Positions 12,218-23,302 of a stretch of DNA of 64,000 nucleotides are shown piece by piece. Below the pieces are notes generated by a model that was not told the DNA's origin, did no database searches, and saw only the letters and a program-made list of their open reading frames with translations. Position 1 is the stretch's first letter, and the number at the start of each line of letters is the position of its first letter. The position numbers and the translations under genes were made by a program. The stretch is from contig NC_135561.1 in assembly GCF_964340395.1 (NCBI RefSeq), forward strand, positions 17,169,240-17,233,239. Reading direction: 5' to 3'. This stretch comes from Glandiceps talaboti (Eukaryota > Hemichordata > Enteropneusta > Spengelidae).

Positions 12218-12973
12218 ATGGCTACCGGCCATCAACCGGTTGGAGGTGGTCAACAACGTGACGTAAACACGGCGTCATTGTGTCGTATAGGCCAGGAGAC
12301 AGTTCAGGACATTGTGTATAAAACTACAGAAATTTTCAATGTATTGAAAAATACACAGGTACGTAACTTTTATGGAAAACATGTAAACAATGATATACAC
12401 TGCAAGACTCGGAGTCCTTTGTGGGCGATACTTCCATGCTGCTACTCGGAACTGGGGATAAAGTTTACAGACCACATTTTCCTTCCCGAAAGTTTGCATA
12501 AATAACAAGTTCAAAACATTTGAAGATTATGAAACAAAAAAAGCTCCAAAGGGTCTGGTGTGTGAGTCTACCTCCTGGTAGAAAGTAGTAGCAATGTCAT
12601 TAATTGTAGCTTCTTCTTTTTTATTTACAATACTGGTTTTTTTACTCTTTTTAATATTTAATTTTGTGTGACTCAACATTTGTCGTTTTACTTTTTATTT
12701 TCTTGCGGGGTTGGCAGAGGACCGAGAGCGACAGAACAAAACCGCTACAGACAGTTACTGCAGTTAGGTAGAAAGAGGATTAATAAACCGTCAAATGTAC
12801 ACTAAATAATTATACAACTTCAACTGTGTGTAGCTAATTATGATTAAAAAAAAAGAACACATCTGAGAAAAATAAAAATGACATAAATTTGAAGATTTTA
12901 ACCACAGCAAGAAAGGAACTCAACTGCAAATGTATTATTGAATGTTATATATAATATACATTATATATACATG

Positions 12974-13023
<50 letters not shown>

Positions 13024-13060
13024 TATATATATATGTATATAAATTATATATATATATGTG

Positions 13061-13132
<72 letters not shown>

Positions 13133-14095
13133 GGTTCTGCCAAGCTTGAGAGTAGTGCCGGTCGCTAATTAATATTCATGCAAATTTACATAATTAATAT
13201 TCATGAATAAATTAATGGTACACTCAAAGTATATGGTGTATGATCAAAGTTGCCAATGAAAAAGTTAAAACCAACTTTTCTTTCTCTACAGACTTTTCTT
13301 TCTCTACAGATTTATAACTCTAATCTCAGTCTTTGCACATCGATTTTTTTTCAATCAGTTTTTGATTAGTTTTCTGAAAAGCTAAAGTTGTTTCAATCAA
13401 ACTAAATATCCAAAGACGACTGCAGTTTCAAAACTCTAAAAGTTGCGTATATCCACACATACGCATCGTGTTTAGACGAAATCTCGTGATACATGAGACC
13501 TCGCGATAGTTTGTGACGTCACCACCCGCCATTTTGGAAATTACGTGTTTTCATCGTCGTGCTATGTACGATGGCAAACTACTAACTAAAAGTGTTTTCA
13601 GAGTAAAATTGAACAGAAAACTAATGATCGGACACAACGTCAACACTTTATAAAAGGTATATGAGGCTGTTATACTTTTTTGACGACGCTGAAGAATGCT
13701 AGTCGAAAGTCTGCAGCATCGTGTTTGCCCTGTAATACACACGTACTGTACTGTGTACATGTGCGTCAGCTGTTGTCAATTCACACTTCGTCTTTATAAA
13801 TAGTCGAGTATTTGTCATTATTGTAATTAATGTTCGTCTACATTGTTCTTTTCTCAAAGACATTTTCATACTTCATTATCTTTTAAATCAATACGCCCAT
13901 GTGGGCAGAAAATGAATGTGTAATTATTAAAGTGAGCGTGACACTTGAAGGTGGTGGTCGGCAACCTTTGAGTGGTGGTCGGCAAGACTGAGTCCCGGAC
14001 GCTAGCGACCGGTGCCGACCGGCGTCGGCAGATCCCTGTATATATATACATACAGAGAGTTTCATTCTTTCGCCAAGGAGAGTGCTTGGAGAGCA

Positions 14096-14133
<38 letters not shown>

Positions 14134-16109
14134 TGTATTTGATACCTGGACAGTTTATATCTATGGGAGTTACAAAGCGACCTTTATGTATGCTTTTGAA
14201 TATTTTCAAAATAGAAAATAAATAAATCTTATCTTATAAATGTTATCTGCCAAAGATTTCTGACTGTGTTTCAATATTTTATTCTAGTTACCAAATGGTG
14301 TTACACCTGATGCTCACAAAGATAAGCAAGCCAAACTTCAGGAACATATGAAAAATTTGACTGTATTGTTCAAGAAGCTGAGGCTTGTTTACGACAAGTG
14401 TAATGAGAATTGTGCCTTAATGGACCAGTCCAGTACAGAGGTAGGAGTATATATTTGTACATTGGGGATTTTAGACTGTAAGACTGCCCTCACCGGCCTC
14501 CTCTCTTCCTGTAGTGTTAGGGGTTGGCCGATGTTTGAGGGCGCCCTGTCATGGCGTACCTTACAGACTAAGGGGATTTCGGATTTATTAAGTCCCTCCT
14601 GTTAATTTACAAGGATCTCCACACGCCACACTTGGTGTTGATTGTTTGAATTGGACTTTCCATAAAGTGTAATTGTATATATACAGGGGTCTTTACTTAT
14701 CAATTGAGTTTACTGGTATCTTGAAAATCACAGTTATGTCTATTCCTTTCATGCTGGTCATGTGAATTTCATTGTAAATAGTGAGGCAGTGAGCAAAATC
14801 AGATTGCGATGTGACCAGTCTAACACTGATTAGGAGATAATAAGAAGAGAAAATCGGATTAAACGATCCCAGGAGATATCAGGACACTTTCCACATCTGT
14901 TACCGGGGTCTCAAGCCTAGCTATTGAAAAAACATCACATAATATCAAGATTTATAGTACTATTTGATAAATGTATATTAAGTTTATTTTTTCTTTGTTT
15001 GATATTGTCTAGGATTTGATTCCATGGATGGAGGACGGTGCTGAAAGTAAACTTGATCAGATATCACCTAACATGGACAAACTTTATTTTGTGAAAGAAG
15101 AACGCAAAGAAATGATAGAAGTAAGTCAAGTTATCATAATGTAACAGTATATAATGAAAAGACATTTGTATATCGGAAGTAATACTGTAAACCAAATAGT
15201 CTGTGGATTACAGAACGGCTAAAATATTTATATGGAACAAATGAAACAAAACAGAATAATCTACCATAACTTTAGTAGCCATTACTTGGAAGATATCTAC
15301 ATGTATGTAATAGTGTCCATTACCGAGACTCGTCGCTAGGGGCTCTGCCTAAGCGGTCTCCCCAAGCGAGTCTGGGTAAACCGGATATCAATGTGTCTGT
15401 GCAGGAAGTAGCTCCAGCAGCAGTGCATGCTGGGAAATACTTCATGTCCAACATTGCAGGCTGAACGATTTAGGTACCTTTGTGACAGGTTATCACTTCT
15501 CAAGTGACTGATATCATAGACCCTCCACCCAGGGTCTATGCTGATATACATCTTCATTACAACAAATGGGCTCATAAGCCCATCTTTTATGCCTTGGTAG
15601 AAATGTAGTGTGTGACTTGTGGCACGGGCTAGAAGAATATGCAGTGTGGGAGTCTGGGTAACTGAGACTATCTATGACAATTTTGAAGATGAAATAACAA
15701 AATCACAAATTGTGCTAAATCATCTTTCTCCCAAGGGGGTATTTGTCTGTACGCAAGTAAATACTAATTGTAAAAAAACATAATGTTATACTCGCTGACT
15801 TTTTGACCTCATCACAACAAGTGTCGCCAAGGCCAACTGATTTTCTTAACTACACAACATACATTCTAGAGTCACTGTCACTGTTGTCACTTTCATTCCG
15901 GCTTTTACTGGCCTCCTCTCACTGACTGTACATATCATACAAACTACATATATTCCAACCTGGTAGTAGTACTGAAGTTTATTTCTTGTTTTCTTTCACA
16001 GAAAATCCATGCCAAGAATCACCAATTGAAGGATATTATGGATCAACTACGAGAACTGATGTGGGATGTGAACACAATGATGATGATGAGTAAAACATCA
16101 TATCACTAG
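12218..16109 (+). CDS. MED30: Mediator complex subunit 30, complete, 4 exons
   Basis: A subunit of the Mediator complex, which links transcription factors to RNA polymerase II in the nucleus. Exons are 12218-12358, 14288-14440, 15013-15120 and 16002-16109, all GT-AG and all in phase 0. They give 169 residues, against 178 for human MED30. The family signature [19 protein letters not shown] is in exon 1. LPNGVT and [13 protein letters not shown] are in exon 2. A variable acidic segment ([11 protein letters not shown]) is in exon 3. The C-terminal helix ([19 protein letters not shown]) is in exon 4, ending TAG. Human MED30 has matching blocks in the same order. The start ATG is the first in frame before the signature, and the N-terminus is shorter and less Pro/Ala-rich than in mammals. 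The reading frame is intact throughout. Confidence 0.97.
12975..13129. repeat. (TA)n microsatellite
   Basis: About 150 bp of TA repeats with short interruptions (TATATGTATATAAAT) in MED30 intron 1. It is the insertion site of the element that follows. Confidence 0.95.
13130..14038. mobile_element. hAT-like non-autonomous element with CAGGG...CCCTG ends
   Basis: The left end, CAGGGTTCTGCCAAGC...GTGCCGGTCGCTA, is an imperfect inverted repeat of the right end, TAGCGACCGGTGCC...GGCAGATCCCTG (about 45 bp). CAGGG-type ends and TA-rich flanks on both sides fit a hAT element, though the exact 8-bp target duplication cannot be resolved inside the TA repeat. No transposase frame is visible. The interior is CpG-rich around 13480-13560 and holds promoter-like motifs. 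Near the right end GTGGTGGTCGGCAA is tandemly repeated (about 13950-13985). Confidence 0.6.
13508..13545 (-). promoter_or_regulatory. Promoter-like motif cluster inside the MED30 intron element
   Basis: A full cAMP-response palindrome TGACGTCA is followed by CCGCCATTTTGG, a reverse-strand YY1-like site, with CTCGCGATAG just before. On the minus strand the order resembles a CpG promoter. It lies inside the inverted-repeat element, so it may be the element's own promoter. Confidence 0.35.
14098..14130. repeat. (CA)n microsatellite
   Basis: About 16 CA units in MED30 intron 1. Confidence 0.9.
14475..14560. repeat. Interspersed repeat, 'GCCCTCAC..CGGCCTCCTCTC' family, copy 1
   Basis: The sequence around CCCTCACCGGCCTCCTCTC is matched in inverted form at 17440-17520 and partly at 40665-40735 (GTGCCCTCACACATCAGTC and GAGGAGGCC). 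The arms pair within each copy, giving a short hairpin. It directly follows MED30 exon 2. Confidence 0.5.
15310..15670. other. MED30 intron 3 segment with weak inverted structure
   Basis: ACCGAGACTCG at about 15320 and GAGTCTGGGTAACTGAGAC at about 15650 are partly complementary, and a further copy of GAGTCTGGGTAA lies at 15369. The GC-richer interior (with GCATGCTGGGAAATAC) differs from the AT-rich flanks. This suggests a small inserted element, class unknown. Confidence 0.3.
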
Positions 16110-16625
16110 TTTGTACAAACTTTGTTATAAAGACAAATTCAAGTACTGATTACATGAATCAGACTGCCATGCTGTGTGCATTGCATATCATCTTGGATGG
16201 TATGAAGCCGAAAGATCGTCAGTGCCACATCTGGTGATTAGGCGGGTATGAATATTTAGTAGTTGCAGAGCCACAGACTGCTATCATGAGTATACTGTCT
16301 GTGCTGTAATATTTTGAACCCAAAGAATAGGATTTCTATACATGTATGTCTTGGATGAGAGTGTGCTTATATTTTCATATTTCCCATTCAGTAACAAATG
16401 TCGAGTGCCATCATGTGTACATGTATATTGGCTCTGGTCTGGATGCCATGAATGCAAAGACCAGAATTTTCAGCTTTTGGATGTTTAGGTGTGGATACTG
16501 TTATTTGTGTATTTCTCAAGCAGTTGCAGAGCTGTGGACCAGTGTCATCATTTTTTGGCTAATGTTATGCTCCCAAAGCTGCCCATTTTCATGTTATGGA
16601 TGGGAGGGTGTATCATCATACACTC

Positions 16626-16784
<159 letters not shown>

Positions 16785-17439
16785 TCTCTTGTCTGTTACA
16801 TTATGAGCACAAAGATAACAATTATCATGGTATGCATGGAAATGAAAAGGTACATGCATATGCCATACTTGAGTATATCTCAGGCTATCACACACAGCTA
16901 GAAAGGCCATCATGTGTGCAAATGTTTCTTGTCTTGAATGCTATAAAAACCAAACATCAGAATTTCCACATATTATGGGAGGCACACACATTTCTATACT
17001 TCTTTATTAGTCACAAAGCAGAGTTGTTGAAGCTGATACAAATCATGGCCAAAATTTTGTCAGATAACTGCTATGTAAGTAATCAATGTGTAGATACATA
17101 CCAATCTTTGTCAAGCACACAAACATATGAGTCAAGACCCATGGTTTCTTTCTTATCTCAAAAAGTCACTGAAGTCAGAGAGCCAAGATTTGTCACCACT
17201 GAAAGGGGGATACATGTATGTGGTTTGGATTTACTTTGAGACAATTTTGCCTCACAAAATGATACTAAAGTGATGCAACACGTCCGTTGACCTATAAAAA
17301 ATGGAAAATTTTGTAATCAGTCATGCTCTCATGTAAATCAAGGACAAAATTGTTGTTGTCAAAGTTTGTCACAAAATAGCTGTCAAATTCTTCCATGATG
17401 TACATTGATGTTCCTAGAAATCTGTAAGGTTCAAATGTA

Positions 17440-17520
17440 TGCTGTAAGGGGGTGCCCTCACACATCGGTCAAACCCCTCTCATGGGAGAGAGGAGGCCGG
17501 TGAGGGTGGAAGGACACAAC
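17440..17520. repeat. Interspersed hairpin repeat, 'GCCCTCAC' family, copy 2
   Basis: GTGCCCTCACACATCGGTC is followed by GAGAGGAGGCCGGTGAGGG, so the two halves pair imperfectly. Related to 14475-14560 and 40665-40735. Confidence 0.5.
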
Positions 17521-17794
17521 ATATCTTAGTTTAGTATGTTCCAAATTTCTGTAGAAATGTGACTTAATCTTGTGTTTATCTTTGAATGATGACAGTTCTC
17601 TACTAACTTTCCTGTAGTAGAGATTTTTTTATCTTTTCGAAAGTCAGTCCTCTCAACAATTTTAAACGACTGTTTAAAAAAATAAACAAAAAAGATCATT
17701 TTCATTTGTGTATGGTGTGTGAATTTTTGTTATTTGTCATTAGAAAGTGGAGTTACAATTTTATTTCATAACAAGTTGTGCCATAGATTAAGCT

Positions 17795-18290
17795 TTTGTT
17801 CCAAACACAAACTTAAAATTGTTACCTGAAATTTTCAACTGTGTACTTTAGTCTTTGTCGACCACCATGCAGACATCAAACACAGACATCAAAACATTGG
17901 TTGGTTCCTAGGCGTCTGTATTGTGTGTACGTTAAGTGTTATATTTCAGTTCAATGAAATGTGGCAAGAAATTACAATCTTGCTCTTTAACAGTGAAGAA
18001 TGTGGTTATGCTGGTTTTTGTGTATTTGTATCAAACAGAGCCAGTGAATGGTAACATGAAATGGTCAGTACATGTACATTTTGTAGCATATCCCAACATC
18101 TGCTTATCTGAGTGGGTAACACATCATTGATATTGTGATTTGTTACATAAGCTTCCGTTTTTCACATGTCTATAATTTAAATAGCGTCCCATGTTCTGAA
18201 TACTGGGTCAATCTGTCGACAAAGACTAAAGTACACAGTTGAAATTATTCAGTAACATTTTAATAAGAAACAAACATAACCTTAAGAACC
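17795..18290. mobile_element. Inverted-repeat element with GTCGAC-type arms
   Basis: The left arm at 17815-17865 (TTCAACTGTGTACTTTAGTC, TTTGTCGAC) and the right arm at 18205-18270 (GTCGACAAAGACTAAAGTAC, ACAGTTGAAAT) are inverted copies about 50 bp long enclosing about 340 bp. The short element at 9505-9665 has related arms. No protein is encoded; probably a MITE. Confidence 0.65.
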
Positions 18291-18335
18291 TATGCAGATT
18301 GTACCCCTTTAATATGACTGCCTATTTGTATCTGC

Positions 18336-18373
<38 letters not shown>
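18336..18373. repeat. (TG)n microsatellite
   Basis: About 18 TG units, immediately left of the first large tandem unit. Confidence 0.9.
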
Positions 18374-18375
<2 letters not shown>

Positions 18376-18588
18376 AATTTGATAAATATCGGAAATGTGA
18401 AAAGGTCTTTGGCAACCTCCTGATGGCAAAACCTGTTATATTAATCCTCAACTTTTTTTTCTAGCAAGGAACAGTTGTTCAAAGTCGTTTTTTTTAACAG
18501 AGAGGGCTTTTCAAAATGTATCCACGTCCGTTTCAAGGTACACAGGAAAAGGGCAAGCCTTCTATTCACATCCCTGGGGTTTACAGCC

Positions 18589-18771
18589 ATGCATCGTCGT
18601 AAAACCACCACACCTAGTTACGGCAATGATAGAACAATGCCAGTTTACGACAGCGTGAAAGGCTACCCTGGCTTGCTAAAATTTGTTCAAAATAGAAATG
18701 AAACTTTTCATGGCCTTACGTTTTGTGACTCGACAACTCGAATCAGATATAATCCACAATTCAATTACTAA
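18589..18771 (+). other. Conserved 60-codon open frame, unit 1
   Basis: Starts MHRRKTTTPSYGN and ends TTRIRYNPQFNY. It is kept at the same place in all three units. Unit 1 differs from units 2 and 3 by two nearby amino acids (D for N, M for I) and by no synonymous change nearby, so there is no sign of purifying selection. I do not recognise the peptide. It lies just beyond the 3' end of the opposite-strand gene. Confidence 0.25.
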
Positions 18772-18931
18772 TAATAAGAACCGTGGGAAAAAACAGACAT
18801 TATGTCTATTGGATGTATATTTACAGAGTCGATTTCAAGCCTGTAAATTTATAGTTCATGAGAAAAGGACTCAAATATAATCTGCTAAATATGAAGCTTT
18901 GGAAAGTGTCACATCTTCAACATTCAGAGTC

Positions 18932-18971
<40 letters not shown>
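18932..18971. repeat. (GACA)n microsatellite, unit 1
   Basis: About 10 GACA units. The same tract occurs in unit 2 (about 23143-23195) and unit 3 (about 27123-27174) at greater length. Confidence 0.9.
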
Positions 18972-18976
<5 letters not shown>

Positions 18977-19072
18977 CACATACACACACGTTATTGTCAT
19001 AAAGCTGAATTACATAAAAAGTGAAAACTTACACAATTGAAAACGAGAGTAGTTTATAATTAATAACAATAT

Positions 19073-19078
19073 TTTATT
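19073..19078 (-). terminator. Poly(A) signal AATAAA, coiled-coil gene 1
   Basis: AATAAA on the minus strand begins one base after the TAA stop (19082-19080). If used, the 3' UTR would be only a few tens of bases. The signal sits at the same place in genes 2 and 3. Confidence 0.5.
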
Positions 19079-19079
19079 T

Positions 19080-20878
19080 TTAAAAATTCAAAGTTATTGG
19101 AATCCATGTGTCGTCTTCCAATTTATGTCCACATTGCCCTACTTCTCCATACTTTGTCTTTAATATATTAAACCACTGGATCAGCTTTCTTTCTCTGGCC
19201 CTCAAGAGACACTCATTAAAATAGATATGAGCTTCTCGTCTGTGTAATGCTATGTCTCTTTCTTCTAGAAATTCAATTCTTGACTTAATTTCTCTTTCAT
19301 CATAATTGTCACTTTGTCTTCCCTCTTCAATCATTCCTTCTCTCTTGTCTACTTCTCGCTCTCTAGCTGCCACCACCATCTCTCTTCTCTCTACCTTTAA
19401 TCTCTCCTTTAAAAATATGATACACTGTCTTTCGTCTTCAATATTTTCAACATCTTTCTCTCTGTCTGCCAACGCCGTCTTTCTTCCTTCTAACTTCAAG
19501 ATATCCTTTTCAATTCTCTCTCTTTCTTCTGCAATCTTTTCCTCTCTCTTCACAACATATTTCTCTTTGTCCATCAATGCCATCTCTTTTCCTTCTAACT
19601 TCAAGATATCCTTTTCAATTCTCTCTCTTTCTTCTGCAATCTTTTCCTCTCTCTTCACAACATATTTCTCTTTGTCCATCAATGCCATCTCTTTTCCTTC
19701 TAACTTCAAGATATCCTTTTCAATTCTCTCTCTTTCTTCTGCAATCTTTTCCTCTCTCTTCACAATATATTTCTCTCTGTCCATCAATGCCATCTCTTTT
19801 CCTTCTAACTTCAAGATATCCTTTTCAATTCTCTCTCTTTCTTCTGCAATCTTTTCCTCTCTCTTCACAACATATTTCTCTTTGTCCATCAATGCCATCT
19901 CTTTTCCTTCTAACTTCAAGATATCCTTTTCAATTCTCTCTCTTTCTTCTGCAATCTTTTCCTCTCTCTTCACAACATATTTCTCTTTGTCCATCAATGC
20001 CATCTCTTTTCCTTCTAACTTCAAGATATCCTTTTCAATTCTCTCTCTTTCTTCTACAATTTTTCCTTCTCTCTTCTGTACTTCTTCCTCTTTGTCTGTC
20101 AACGCCGTCTTTCCTCCTTCCAACTTCAAGATATCCTTTTCAATTCTCTGTCTGTCATCTTCAATCCCTTCTTCTCTCTTATCCATTTCTCGCTTCCTAT
20201 CTGCCAACGCTGTTTCTCTTGCCTCTAGCTTTAACATATCATTTTCAAATCTATGTCTACCTTCTTCAATCTTTCTTCGTCTTATCTCTGCTTCTCGCCA
20301 TATGGTGTCTTTCATAACTTCAACTTCTTTTTCTCTTCGTTCAACTTCTTTCTTCATCCTCCTTACTTCGTTTGCTTCATTTCGTAAACTTCTCTCTCTA
20401 TTTTCTAGTTAAAAATAATAATTCAAAAACTGTCATATACTTTGTACGTATCGTCAGGCCTTTCTATATCGTTTTATTATGATAGCTTATAAGCAATATA
20501 TAAAATAATACAGGGGAAAAACAAAGCAAGGTGCGATATATAATTGCCTTGATATTGGATTATGTATGCCTGAGGGCAAGGATACTCGTCAAATCGTTAC
20601 CATTTTTTGATTATATGTCTCCACAGATGGAAATTTCTTAGAATACTGAACATACTGTTCGACGTAAATGTGGACTTTTTTATTCATTTAAAAAGGGGGT
20701 CATCACATTCATGGGAAACTGCGGGAAAATTATGGGTTGATTTCGGTTAGTACCGTATTACACGGACAGCTAAGTCATCATATCTTTGTCCATCTAAAAT
20801 AATGTAACGCGCAGTGGTCGAATATACAAAGCATGTAATAAAAAGCAACGTATACATCACACACAAAACTGAACTTTT

Positions 20879-20956
<78 letters not shown>

Positions 20957-20979
20957 GCGAGCGAGCGAGCGAGCGAGCG

Positions 20980-21044
<65 letters not shown>

Positions 21045-21245
21045 TTCACAAATCACAAAAAAATAACAAAAATATAGTTCGTTGTTAGTGTAGCTTTGCC
21101 AGAAACACAACAACCGACTCAGTGGTTCAAGCATTGAAATCAAAATGTTTATAAAAATTAACCAAATTATAAATATCTTACCTTGAGATACTCTCTGAGT
21201 GGTCAATCGAGGTGTGCAAAACAAGTCTTGGATACTTGAAATCAT
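19080..21245 (-). CDS. Tandem coiled-coil repeat protein, gene 1 (462 aa)
   Basis: Two-exon gene of no family I recognise. Exon 1 is 21182-21245 (MISSIQDLFCTPRLTTQRVSQ plus one base, donor GTAAG). Exon 2 is 19080-20404, with an acceptor ending ACTAG. The 777-bp intron is in phase 1, and joining gives GAA at the junction with an unbroken frame of 462 residues. After an N-terminal segment (ENRERSLRNEANEVRRMKK) the protein is almost wholly Glu/Lys/Arg-rich helix. From about residue 135 to 310 it contains five near-identical 35-residue units (core IAEERERIEKDILKLEG, then KEMALMDKEKYVVKRE). Degenerate units flank both sides. The C-terminus is different and aromatic-containing (IQWFNILKTKYGEVGQCG, WIPITLNF) and is almost the same in all three genes. 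No signal peptide or membrane segment is visible. A filament, scaffold or single-helix spacer role is only inferred from composition. Confidence 0.72.
20883..21041. repeat. (GA)n microsatellite with (GAGC)n core, intron of gene 1
   Basis: GA repeats enclose about 10 GAGC units at 20945-20983. On the transcribed strand the intron carries (CU)n. Confidence 0.95.
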
Positions 21246-22618
21246 TGTTACTTTTTAGAAATAGCAAAAAGGATAAGTCGCAAGCACAATAAAGTTAATA
21301 CGCACAAGTCAGTCTGTGTTTTGGAATTCGATCATGTGAAGAACGTCCGAACGTTTGCGACGCGTCGTCGACCCGTTCGAACTCCTCAGGCCTAATAAGG
21401 TCTCGTAGAACATCATCACGCGAGATTACTTCATTGCTCTATGTTAGACTGTCGACTTTCACTTGCGCCTTTTCCCCCCACGTTTTATCTAAACTTAAGT
21501 CGTTGCCGCGCTCCCATCCGGCGCAATACGACTATAATCGCATACTGATATCGAGGGCCGAAGGCTCGATTTGCCACCCCCACTAGCTATCACCTTGGCG
21601 GGGATGCTGTTTCTACCCAAAATCAAGATTGAAAGAGAAAACCCTGCTGACTATTAAAGTATTTCCAAGTACAGGTTACAGCCCAATGTGAGACATTAAT
21701 TTCTTTTTGCATAGCCCACATCTATTTGTAAAGAAATCTAAATTGTTATGTATGGACGCTGAAGTCGTTAACAACTAGAATGCGGATAGTGGGGCGGGAA
21801 GGGGAGGGGCACTGTATAATGAAACATATTAAAATATATGTAGCGAGGGGGGGGGGGGGGTTGCTATGAAAATTCTTGGTTCATTTCGGGGGACCATGAC
21901 ATGATATCTTTGGGAGTGCAAGGGGCGGGGTTTGGGGGGGGGGGGGCGACAGAAAGACGTTTGACCAAAACATTTTCTTCCCTTACTCCCTGCCCCCCCC
22001 CCCCCCAGCGGTCAAAGACTGGTTACATAATTTTTATCTCGCATTCGGGCATGCGCACTTTATACAAAATGCGTATTTATTTTAATTCGGATCTAGTCAT
22101 GATCACCAATAAGAGTTTCGCTTCAAAGGAGAAGAAGGGTTGGCAAGCTGAGTTACAGATTGTGTCCGTATACTTCGTCAAAAAAAATATTTTCTGTGTA
22201 AATTCTTTAAAACCGGTGGCTTATCAGGTAATTCTCTGACGTCAAAATGGCCAGTTCGGATTGGTCGTCGTAAGTGGATGTCTTCCGTGCGCAGATTGGA
22301 CACAAATACCCAGCCCCGGCACTATGTGCCAATCACGTGCATGTAATAGATCGTCTTGTAATTGAGTCTGCACTAGCAAGATGAAGTAAATTACTTTGTA
22401 GTAATACATTTATTGTTCTCTGACATCAGTAGTTCTCAACGTTGTTCATCAAGTCTTAGACCACTAGTGGGCTGAGATCAGTTCTAATAAATCTTTCATT
22501 TCACTGTTTGTAAAATCGAGGTGGCGGTCACACACCCAACCACCCACCCACCACCGCCACCACCATCATCATCATCATCATCATCATCATCATAAATATC
22601 ATAAATATCATAAATATC
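21246..22618. other. Upstream region of coiled-coil gene 1
   Basis: No coding exon is supported. The region next to the start is CpG-containing (GTTTGCGACGCGTCGTCGAC at about 21351). Further out are G-run and C-run tracts (21848-21862, 21994-22007). At 22238-22264 a TGACGTCA palindrome and an inverted CCAAT box (ATTGG) lie 15 bp apart. Confidence 0.5.
22238..22264 (-). promoter_or_regulatory. CRE plus CCAAT pair upstream of gene 1
   Basis: TGACGTCA at 22238-22245 and ATTGG at 22260-22264 (CCAAT on the minus strand). Unit 3 keeps both (30789-30816). Unit 2 has a changed palindrome (TGACGTGA, 26201-26208) but keeps the CCAAT. They lie about 1 kb from the ATG, so they may be a distal element or mark an unseen first exon. 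Confidence 0.3.
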
Positions 22619-22800
22619 GGAAACGTGAAAGGTCTTTGGCAACCTTCTGATGGTAAAACCCTCAACTTTTTTTCTATCAAGGAACAGTTGTTCAAAGTCG
22701 TTTTTTTAACAGAGAGGGCTTTTCAAAATGTATCCACGTCCGTTTCAAGGTACATAGGAAAGTGACAAGCCTTCTATTCACATCCCTGGGGTTCACAGCC

Positions 22801-22983
22801 ATGCATCGTCGTAAAACCACCACACCTAGTTACGGCAATAATAGAACAATACCAGTTTACGACAGCGTGAAAGGCTACCCTGGCTTGCTAAAATTTGTTC
22901 AAAATAGAAATGAAACTTTTCATGGCCTTACGTTTTGTGACTCGACAACTCGAATCAGATATAATCCACAATTCAATTACTAA
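22801..22983 (+). other. Conserved 60-codon open frame, unit 2
   Basis: Its translation is identical to that of the unit 3 frame and differs from unit 1 at two residues. No recognised function. Confidence 0.25.
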
Positions 22984-23151
22984 TAATAAGAACCGTGGGA
23001 AAAAACAGAAATTATGTCTATTGGATGTATATTTACAGAGTCGATTTCAAGCCTGTAAATTTATAGTTCATGAGAAAAGGACTCAAATATAATCTGCTAA
23101 ATATGAAGCTTTGGAAAGTGTCACATCTTCAACATTCAGAGTCAGACAGAC

Positions 23152-23200
<49 letters not shown>

Positions 23201-23296
23201 CACATACACACACGTTATTGTCATAAAGCTGAATTACATAAAAAGTAAAAACTTACACAATTGAAAACGAGAGTAGTTTATAATTAATAACAATAT

Positions 23297-23302
23297 TTTA
23301 TT
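23297..23302 (-). terminator. Poly(A) signal overlapping the stop codon, gene 2
   Basis: One base change converts the TAA used in genes 1 and 3 to a Tyr codon. The frame then reads two residues further (NFYK) and stops at the TAA inside AATAAA itself. Confidence 0.5.

Larger units (their letters stand above)
18391..22618. repeat. Large tandem unit 1 (about 4.23 kb)
   Basis: The unit begins at GGAAATGTGAAAAGGTCTTTG and ends where the next begins with GGAAACGTGAAAGGTC. It contains, left to right: a 60-codon plus-strand open frame, a (GACA)n tract, the coiled-coil gene on the minus strand, a GA/GAGC microsatellite in its intron, and a CpG-bearing upstream region ending in a CCACC-rich tract. 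Units 2 and 3 have the same order with very high identity. Confidence 0.9.

Noticed and set aside
12942-13172. 76-codon frame through the TA repeat
   Set aside because: Simple-sequence artefact.
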